Assembly: GCA_030411725.1 (NCBI GenBank)
Contig: MU839831.1
Span: forward strand, 1,488,001-1,552,000
Reading direction: 5' to 3'
Source: Echria macrotheca
Lineage: Eukaryota; Ascomycota; Sordariomycetes; Sordariales; Schizotheciaceae
Length of the DNA stretch: 64,000 nt
Position numbers and translations under genes: made by a program. The notes under the pieces are model-generated. The model searched no databases. It had not been told where the DNA came from and saw only the letters and a list, made by a program, of their open reading frames with translations. Below, piece by piece: positions 56,581 to 64,000 of the stretch (within the stretch, counting starts at the first letter, position 1; each line of letters starts with the position of its first letter).

Positions 56581-59125
56581 ATGGATTTCACCAGCAGCTC
56601 CCCTTGGCCAACCGGTGCCGCCCCGGGCCTGGATAAGGTTACCTACAGTAGCCCGGCCCTGACGGACTCGAGATGGACAATGGCAGCTCTCGGCCTTGTA
56701 CTCATCACCTTGATTCTTTACCGCGCCGTATTCGGAGACGCGAAAGCAAAGGTAAAGTACTTCTCTCCCTCATCAGCCCAGAGATAAAAACACTAACATC
56801 TCAGTTCTCCCCATCACATCTATTCAACAGCTACCTCATCAACCCCATCATACAACGTCACAAAGCATGGAAATTCCTCCTAGACGGACCGGGTATCATT
56901 CAAGCAGGATACGACCAGGTAAGCAACCAAACCACACCAGCCCAAAGAACAAAAAAAAAAAAAAAAAAAAAAAAAGAAAAGAAAACACTAACACTGCCCG
57001 CAAAAAGTCCAACGACAAACCCTTCGAAATCCTCTCCCCCGACACCCGCCACATATTCATCACCAACCCGTCCCAGCTCGCCGAGATGGACGCCGCCAGC
57101 ACCCCCGGCAACGCGCTCAGCCTCTACGCGGCCTCGCAGCGCGCCCTGCAGCCCATGTACACGATGCACCGGTTCGGGTGGTACGACGTGCCGCCCGAGG
57201 GGCTGGGGTACGTGCGTGCGCTGCGGACGCTTCTGACGAACCATTTGCCGAATTTGTTGCCTGAGCTGGGGGGGATGATGGGAAGGAAATTTGAGGAGTT
57301 GCGATCGCAGGGGGATGAAATGGTTGATGGTATTTCTTTTCCCCTTTACCTTTTTTTTGGTGTCGATTTTTTGGGGGAGATCTGGTGCTGATTACTGACT
57401 GTGTTGTTATGGGCAAAAACAGGGGAGAGACGGTCCCGCGTTGCGAGGATGATTGTCAAGATGGTTGTGCTTGCGAATGCGAGGTCTATATTTAGCGAGG
57501 AGCTTGGTATGTTTTTTTCTTATGGCAACCCCCTTTTTTGCCCGTCACGAGGAAAACTCCCGAGATGGTTTCCCTAGGAAGATTCAGGTGGCTAACTATA
57601 TGCCTATAAATCTGCAGCAAAGAACGACGAATTTGTCGAGGCGGCTCTCACGTATATCGAACAGCTCGTCATATGCGCCGAGATTATACGTCTCGTGCCG
57701 TCTTGGCTCGCTCCGTACGTGTGCTTTTCCTTCCCGGTTTATACAGAATTTCAGAAGTGCTGACAACAGCTGTGTCAACGAATAGTATTGTAGGAAGATT
57801 GGTCGGTCGACGAAACGCCGCACAGCGTGTCCTGTACAATACCCTGATGCCCATTGCGCAACGTCGGTGTGAAGAACGAGAATTGGCATCCCAGGGACAG
57901 CAAGTTCCAAAACATGTATGTCCCTCAACACAGCTTTCGAAGCGTAAACCAAATCTAACCAGGCCGGCCAGAACGACTGCTTCCAATGGATCATGGAGTC
58001 GTCGACCGCCAAAACGCCCAGGACAGCCGTCGGACTGGTCCACGAGCTGATGGCTATCTGGTTTGCCTCGGTTCATCCGACCGCTATTGTACGTTCTTCT
58101 TGCTACGCCTTCTCAGGAGGGAAGGCCAGGCTGATGATCTCTATAGACCATCACCATCGCGATCCACGACCTCTGTCTCCACCCCGAATACCTCGAGCCC
58201 CTCCGGATGGAAATCTCAGAGAGTTACGCCGACTTTGAGCGAACAGGACAGGGTCTTCCTCTTCTCGACAGTTTCATCAAGGAATCCGCGCGGCTGAACC
58301 CCGTCGAGTCAAGTACCCGCACCCCGCTACACCATATTCAAAGGAAAAAAAAAAGAACTGACAAGAACAAGTCTCGACCCGCCGCTGTGCCGTCCGCCCC
58401 TTTTCCTTCGCAGACGGTACCTCCCTCGCGGTAGGCGACTGGGCCTGCACACCCGTGGCGAGCATCCTCCGGTCCGCCCGCTTCTATGAAGATCCGCTCG
58501 TCTTCAGCGGGTTCCGGTTCGCTCCGGCGGACGCGTTAAATCAAAAATCAAATCCCGGCGGTACCGACGAAACCAAAGTTCCTCGGCAAGCGAACCCGTC
58601 AAAGCTGGTCGATGTCGACTCGGCGTTTTATATGTGGGGTTCGGGCCGGCAGACTTGGTGAGTAACTACCTGACTGGACTTTTACTATTCCAAGTACTTG
58701 CATTGTCTCGGTTCTCGGGAAGTTGATACCGGGACTTTTTAAATGCTCGGATCGATGGCAGTAGACACTCAGGTGCCGAACCCAATGCATGCAGTTTTGT
58801 TTGGCCAACATCCCGAATGTTTACCCCCCCTTTCTTCCCAGCACAAGGCAAGTTGCCAAAAACCTCACACAACTTGCCGTCTCCCCCCACAATTCCGGGG
58901 CATGCATGACATTCCGAATGCCGTATACAGTGGCAAAGCTGACGAGACAGTCCCGGACGGTACTACGCCTCGGCACTTGCCAAGGTCATACTCGCGCACA
59001 TCATCGCCAACTTCGACGTGAAGCTAGTCGACCCCGACGCGTCGCGGACATGGACGTACCGGTCGTCGCGGATTCCGAGGGAGGATACCATGGTTGTGTT
59101 TACGCCACTAGAGACAACTTGTTGA
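56581..59125 (+). CDS. Cytochrome P450 with atypical I-helix (fungal ent-kaurene-oxidase-like type)
   Basis: Ten exons: 56581-56751, 56805-56918, 57008-57329, 57423-57506, 57618-57714, 57786-57915, 57963-58088, 58147-58312, 58372-58657 and 58951-59125, giving 556 aa with consistent phases. The membrane anchor is at about 33-50 (WTMAALGLVLITLILYRAVF). The I-helix reads IWFASVHPTAITI, where most P450s have AGxDTT; the H-x-T type occurs in the fungal CYP68/CYP503 group, which oxidises terpenoids. The ExxR helix is KESARLNP. The heme loop is MWGSGRQTCPGRYYA with Cys499, whose codon is split by a 293-nt last intron. A 25-nt A tract sits in intron 2 (56951-56975). The function is probably secondary metabolism; the substrate is unknown. 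Confidence 0.85.
56951..56975 (+). repeat. Poly-A tract in a P450 intron
   Basis: 25 consecutive A inside the 89-nt intron 56919-57007. Likely length-polymorphic. Confidence 0.9.
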
Positions 59126-59306
59126 TGATCACGACGGAGATTTTTCTTGTATTTTCCGGAGGCTCGACGTTGTTTTGGGAAGACACTTTCAGGCGTAGAA
59201 ACTCAAGGGATGTAATCGCCCAGAGAGATCTGATATCGGCCACAAAAAATACAAGAAATCAAATATGTACGGGTACGGTGTAACTCTCCCTTGCAACCAA
59301 ACCAGC

Positions 59307-60889
59307 TTACATTTCCCTCCTCCGAATCGCAACGTCCAACCCCAGAGGCTTCCTCAAAAAACCCTCCCTCGTCTCCATCTCCTCCTGCAACAAGCTCACA
59401 TCATACCGCCTCACCCACGCCGCCACAATCAACTTCATCTCCATCTCGGCCACATTCCTGCCCACGCACGCCCGCGGCCCATAGCTAAACGGCATGAACG
59501 CGTTCTTCTGCCGGGGCGTCAGGTCCGCCCACCGCTCGGGTCTAAACTCGTCCGCATCCGGCCCCCAGATCTCTTTCGAGTGATGAATCGAATACGTCGG
59601 CACGCTCAGCACCGTGCCCGGCGGAAAGTAATACTCGTTCAGATGCAGACCAGGCGAGTCGTCGGGTATCTGCCGCGGCAGCCCGATCCCGGACGTCGAA
59701 TGCACGCGCAGCGCCTCGTTGATCACGGCCTGCAGATACGGCAGGTCGCGCACCATCTCGAACGTGGGCACATTTGTCTCCGCCGGAACCGCCGCGTCCA
59801 GCTCGGCGCGCAGCTTGGCGATCACGCCCGGCGTGCGCACCGCGTGGAACAGCAGCGCGCACGACGAGTTGGACGTGGTATCGCTCCCCGCGATCAGCTG
59901 CGTGAGCGCCTCAGCCGTGAGCTCCTCCCGTCCGAGGGGCAGTCCCTTCTCGTCCCTTCCCTCCATCAGCCGCTGCAACAAATCCTTGCGCTCCGTCGGC
60001 GGCGGGTTCTCGAGCCTGCTCTTGACGCGCGCGATGGCGATGCCGGCGAGGTTGCCGACGGCCTCGAGGCCGCGCGAGAAGAACGGGTCGGGCAGGAACC
60101 GCGCCCACGGTTTGAGCGCCGGATAACACCCGAGCGTGGCCGAGACCTCGCCGCGGCGGTTGAGGATCTCGATGGCGGACGCGTACGTCGGCTTCGCGTC
60201 GGGCGTGCAGCGGATCTCGGCCACGTCGGCGCCCGCGGCGAGCATGCCGAAGGGCTGGCCGAAGGCTAGGTCGCCGATCACGTCGAAGGCGAGGTAGTTG
60301 AACCAGGTGAGGCAGTCGAGGCTTGCCGGAGAAGACTTCGCGATTAGCTCGTCCCATTTCTGGACGAAGAGCTCGAGGTTGTGGTGGATGTACGGCTCGA
60401 ACTGGAGGACTGATTTGGGCGAGAAGGTGTGGGCAATGATCTTGCGCTTGCGCGTGTGTTCGGCCCGGCTGCGTGTGTTGAAGAGGCCGCGCTGGATGCT
60501 GACGAAGGAGTCGTAGAAGGAGCTGTTTTTTTGTATATCAGAACCTAATGTTGTGAGACAAGAGAAGAGAGGAAAACTCACGATTTGAGGAAGCCGTTGC
60601 CGTGGCCGAGAATGATCTGGATGGCCTCATCGTCGTTGACGCTCACGTGGTTCGGCTGGATGCGCACCACCGGACCGAGTCTCTGGTGTGCCTCGTCGAC
60701 CGTCCTGTATCGATGTCCGCGGCGGGCTGACCACAGGAGCCAGAGATCGGAAAACTGAGCGGGAAACGGTGCCGGTACAGCACGAAGATGACGGTATGTC
60801 ACAAAGTAAGGAAAGAGGTAGAAAACGAGCAAGCCGACAGCCAGCACGGCTGGTGCCCATGGCGAGAGGAGGAGACTGATGACTGCCAT
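59307..60889 (-). CDS. CYP53: Cytochrome P450 CYP53, benzoate 4-monooxygenase
   Basis: Two exons (60582-60889, 59307-60522) around a 59-nt intron give 507 aa. The sequence follows the CYP53/BphA family closely: RRGHRYRTVDEAHQRLGPVV, HGNGFLKSSFYDSFVS, then RGLFNTRSRAEHTRKRKI. The I-helix is QLIAGSDTTSNSSCA and the ExxR helix is NEALRVHS. The heme loop is FSYGPRACVG with Cys455, and METREGFLRKPLGLDV comes near the end. CYP53 enzymes para-hydroxylate benzoate at the ER, the entry to the beta-ketoadipate route and a benzoate detoxification step. A TATATATA at 60966-60973 lies about 80 nt upstream. It is convergent with the preceding P450 (181 nt apart). Confidence 0.92.
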
Positions 60890-61752
60890 TCCGTATGAGT
60901 AGACCTTGGCGATACCGACAGTGAGAATGGTTCAGCTCAGTAAGGGTGGCAGTCCGTCTTACGCATATATATAATCCACGGACAGATCACGGGTGTGCCA
61001 TACTCAACCTGTATCACCCCTCCATGTGGCGATGAACAGCTATACCACCCCGCCCTTACCCCCAAACTGCCGATATCCATATCCTGGGCGATGGAACGGC
61101 TCCTCGTTCCTGAAGCAGGGCCGCCGGCATCAACCCGGAAGCAAACGCGTCTCACCTAGACCCAGCGAATCCACCACGCGAGACGAGATGCGCCATCGAG
61201 GAATATCCACGACATGACGACACTCACACCGCGTCCTGACATGGAGCCCGAGGCATCCGTTTGGAGGGCGGGGGGCGGTGCGACCCCAGATTCGGCGGCG
61301 CCGCTTGGCACTGCGGCTTCCGACTGGCCAGCGAAGCCGACACCGTCTCCCGGCAGTCGACAACGGCATGATGCTGGCGCGTGGGAGCCGAAAAAATCGT
61401 GAAATATTCGGCCCTCTCGCGGTTCCGAATAGAGCCTCATGGTTCTATCAGATATATATCCGTGGGTTTATGGCGAACACCGAGCATCTTGGCGATGGAG
61501 TCGACTCCGGGGCCCCAGGTTTTTTTGGCCTTCTTCCCCGCAATTCGCCGTCACGATGAACCGAGAGAGCGCGAAGAAGCCATCCTCACTTTTGCAACTT
61601 CCTTCACACCCGAGGTAAAAGTCTTGAATTGTATATCATCAGTCCTGTCTCGTGTAACCAATGGTCCCCAACGCCGGCTACGCAATGCACTCAACCGCCT
61701 CCAATACAAATAGACATGTACAATACATTATACATTTCCGCCACGGCCTGTC
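60890..61752. other. Intergenic between CYP53 and the right-edge gene
   Basis: CYP53 promoter side and 3' flank of the last gene. A 62-codon plus-strand frame at 61214-61402 (MTTLTPRPDMEPEASVW...) has no recognisable homologue and is not called. Confidence 0.4.
60966..60973 (-). promoter_or_regulatory. Candidate TATA box of CYP53
   Basis: TATATATA about 80 nt upstream of the CYP53 start codon on the minus strand. Confidence 0.35.
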
Positions 61753-64000
61753 TTAGCGAAGCATATAGGATAGATCGGGAAGACTAGCAAGGATATGTCG
61801 TGCAGCGTCGTCCTCAGGGGGTTGCACATCGGCACCGAAATATTCGGCCGCCCCCCGCAAAGCTACGGGGGAATGGATCTCAAGAGGCGTTGTTGGGGTA
61901 AAAGGGTTGTTGGAGTCCTTGGAAGCCGGCGCAGCAGGCTGTAAACCGGAGGGCACATCCAAAGGTGTAGTAGGTATTATAGGGGTTGTAGAAATTGTTG
62001 CTTTTGGAAAGTCCAGCCCGGGTCCAGGGACGGCTGGGGGTGGCGCCTTTGCCGTCTCGAATACAGAAAAGTCGACAGATGCCCAAGGGTCAGTAGGAGG
62101 TGGCATAGCCGTGGCTGCGGGGGCGACTGCAGGAGCGACTGCAGGTCTAGGTTCCGTCGTCGGTCCAGGATTGAAAGGTAACGACGTGTTGTTTGTCGCC
62201 GCGAAAGAAGTATCCAAGAGCCCGAATCCATTGACACCGGTATCTGGGACTGACGGCGAGGCTACCATTTCACCCCATTCATCGTCGTCGTCTAATGACG
62301 TGTTGTTGGGAGGAGCGGAAGAAGTTGATGCCACGAGGGAGGCGGTTTGGTGGCTAGGCTGGCTCTCTGGCTTCGCAAATGTCTTCGTGGTGATGGATCC
62401 TTGGCCTGGCCTTGTGAGTGCTATGGGCGGCGGGATGCCAGGCGATGGCGTATTGTTGGTTGGCAAGCTTGGGGATGCCATAGACAGAGGTAATTGTACC
62501 GCTGGGGGTTGCACCTTTGGAGCGTGTGTGTCGGTCGTAGGTGAGCTGCTCCAGCCAAAGGTAGGAACGGGAGTACTTGCGATGCTCGAGGGTCGATCGA
62601 GCGGGCTTCGAAGAGATGACGAGACCTTCTGTGCAGCTGAGGTCGAGGTTTGTAGCGATGCAGCCCTCGCGTGAGACTTTTTCCGGAACACGGCATCAAG
62701 CGCAACTGGCTCGGCCGACGAGTCCCAACCAAACATGTTCTTTTGCGTTTTGGAAATTCCACCTCCAAGCGTAACCCTACCAGCGATAGAGTCCTCTTCC
62801 ATCCAACGCCGGACCACTTTGATCGTCTCCTCGCGGATCGTTGACGTGGGCCAGGTGACGAGCCGATAGTTCTCGTCGTCGCCCGCATTGTGCTTTCGAG
62901 AAGACCCCATTCTCGAGACTCGGTACCAGGTTTTGCGCTCCGATATCTCCGTAAAACTGTCATCAATGATGTGGTCCGGGACATACGCGTCTGTTTCAGT
63001 CTCCTCTGCTCCACCTGGGAGGCTGAATAACTTGTCAACGTCCCCCAGATCCACATCGAAGCTAACAGGGCCATGTGCAGCGAGAATCCGCCGGACACTG
63101 CCCGGCGTTTTCTGTGCAGATTGTGGGGAGGATATAGCGGTCGAGGCTCCAGATTCGGGAAGGGGATGATCAGCGGGGCGAGGTGTCGAGGGCCTTTCAG
63201 GCGTTTGGGGCTCTTCGTCGGCATCTTCAAAGTCTCCGAAATCGGCTGCTTCGTCTGAATCTGCGCTGGTATTGGATCGGCCGGTGCTCCGTTCGCGACG
63301 GACCGCTGGTGGTTCTTGGCTCAGTGCCCGAGCCAGGCCATCGAATTTGCTGACCAGCTCCTGGACCTTCCCTGACGTCTTCCGTAGAACAGGCTGTCGC
63401 CTCGCATCCTCGTCGATCGAGGTAATCGGAGAGTCCTGACGGTCATCGTCGAGATCCGTATCGTCGTCCCCCGATGGCGATGAAAATGGCGATTCGTGGC
63501 TTTGCCCTGTTGACTCGACACTGGCTCTTTCTGCATCTGCGATGGACGTCCGGCCAGGACCTTCGGCAACAGCGCTTTCCGCTGTGGCATTCGGCTGTGT
63601 TGGTGTCCCATCTCCCTCCTCTTCCTCCTCCCTGTCTCTGCTATCCTCCTGTGGTCCAGCCTCTGCGGGTTCTTCCTCTGCCCATCCCGGCTCGTTCTCT
63701 TGCTTTGTTTCGTCTGGGATTGGAACGGTATCGGTCGAGGGCGCGTCAATCACGAATCGAGGAACAGAGTCGTCAAGGGAAGAAAAGTCGGCGGCCCAAG
63801 GGTCAGGTGAAGGTTGTCGCAGACTAACGTTGGCCGGTTTGGAGAGCGCAGTATTGCCGGGCCATGCAATCGGACTCGCTTCCCCAAAGACATCGTCCCG
63901 TGGAGGAGATGTCAATTTGGGGCTCGGCGCTCCCCATCCACCCCATCCCGATTGTGTTTGTCCGGGTGTTTCTGCAGCAGCCCAATCCCCGAATCCATCA
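61753..64000 (-). CDS. Large disordered protein with FGDF motifs, partial at right edge
   Basis: Open from the right edge to the stop at 61753, about 748 codons visible; the start lies outside. It is mostly acidic and Ser/Thr/Pro-rich, with DGFGDWAAAETPG near the edge and EAADFGDFEDADEEPQ. One ordered-looking block contains TWYRVSRMGSSRKHNAGDDE, then NYRLVTWPTSTIREETIKVV and RRWMEEDSIAGRVTLGGG. The C-terminus has DDEWGEMVASP, DPWASVDFSVFE and AARHILASLPDLSYMLR. Phe-Gly-Asp-Phe in an acidic context is the kind of motif that binds gamma-adaptin ear domains in trafficking proteins. A role in clathrin or AP-1 traffic is only a guess. I do not recognise the family name. Confidence 0.7.
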   Translation of the reverse strand, partial: DGFGDWAAAETPGQTQSGWGGWGAPSPKLTSPPRDDVFGEASPIAWPGNTALSKPANVSLRQPSPDPWAADFSSLDDSVPRFVIDAPSTDTVPIPDETKQENEPGWAEEEPAEAGPQEDSRDREEEEEGDGTPTQPNATAESAVAEGPGRTSIADAERASVESTGQSHESPFSSPSGDDDTDLDDDRQDSPITSIDEDARRQPVLRKTSGKVQELVSKFDGLARALSQEPPAVRRERSTGRSNTSADSDEAADFGDFEDADEEPQTPERPSTPRPADHPLPESGASTAISSPQSAQKTPGSVRRILAAHGPVSFDVDLGDVDKLFSLPGGAEETETDAYVPDHIIDDSFTEISERKTWYRVSRMGSSRKHNAGDDENYRLVTWPTSTIREETIKVVRRWMEEDSIAGRVTLGGGISKTQKNMFGWDSSAEPVALDAVFRKKSHARAASLQTSTSAAQKVSSSLRSPLDRPSSIASTPVPTFGWSSSPTTDTHAPKVQPPAVQLPLSMASPSLPTNNTPSPGIPPPIALTRPGQGSITTKTFAKPESQPSHQTASLVASTSSAPPNNTSLDDDDEWGEMVASPSVPDTGVNGFGLLDTSFAATNNTSLPFNPGPTTEPRPAVAPAVAPAATAMPPPTDPWASVDFSVFETAKAPPPAVPGPGLDFPKATISTTPIIPTTPLDVPSGLQPAAPASKDSNNPFTPTTPLEIHSPVALRGAAEYFGADVQPPEDDAARHILASLPDLSYMLR

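Noticed and set aside
61214..61402. 62-codon frame with good start context
   Set aside because: No recognisable family, Pro/Ala/Gly-rich, and overlapping frames on the other strand are equally open.
61907..62674. 255-codon plus-strand frame
   Set aside because: Antisense to the right-edge disordered protein; Gly/Val-rich translation mirrors its Pro/Ser/Thr codons.

Overview
The window is nuclear DNA of a filamentous ascomycete, most likely a sordariomycete (Sordariales-like). The evidence is gene architecture: genes are interrupted by short GT-AG introns, mostly 43-150 nt, with CTAAC/CTGAC branch sites, and they lie on both strands without operons. The gene set fits too: SGT1, lanosterol synthase, SPO11, a Yar1-like ankyrin protein, a CYP53 benzoate hydroxylase, a Clr5-domain protein and an NRPS-like reductase. 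All exon models were built by hand from splice consensus and reading phase. None has transcript support.

Layout. 0-14 kb is mostly housekeeping: the edge of a PLP aminotransferase (-), SGT1 (-), ERG7 (-), SPO11 (+, eight exons), a Yar1-like protein (+), an S9-type peptidase homologue that has lost its nucleophile serine (+), then an intron-containing tRNA-Met. 14-29 kb is gene-poor and accessory: a P450 (+), a secreted SGNH esterase (-), a small MYND-like zinc-finger gene (-), a VAO-type sugar-lactone oxidase (-), a single-pass membrane protein (+) and an APH-fold phosphotransferase (-). 29-44 kb carries a low-complexity Lys/Ser/Thr plus Gly-Val-Gly repeat protein (-), a Rossmann-fold FAD oxidoreductase (+), an MFS transporter (+), a tiny four-exon DUF1748 gene (-) divergent from pyruvate kinase (+), tRNA-Gly(GCC), and a coiled-coil protein resembling fungal Atg28. 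44-47.6 kb is largely empty. 47.6-64 kb holds a Clr5-domain protein (+), an NRPS-like A-T-R carboxylate reductase (+), a P450 with an atypical I-helix (+), a CYP53 P450 (-, convergent with the previous one) and a long disordered protein running off the right edge (-).

Working together. ERG7 supplies sterols. SPO11 implies a meiotic cycle. The NRPS-like reductase and the two P450s (50.5-60.9 kb) could form a small aromatic-acid or secondary-metabolite locus, but a 2.7 kb gap inside it leaves this as inference.

Repeats. A dispersed repeat of about 120 bp occurs four times, always in the same orientation (13.5, 13.8, 22.5 and 33.7 kb). One foldback, MITE-like element with 34-bp perfect inverted repeats lies between ERG7 and SPO11. 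No CRISPR array, rRNA, viral gene or complete transposase was seen.
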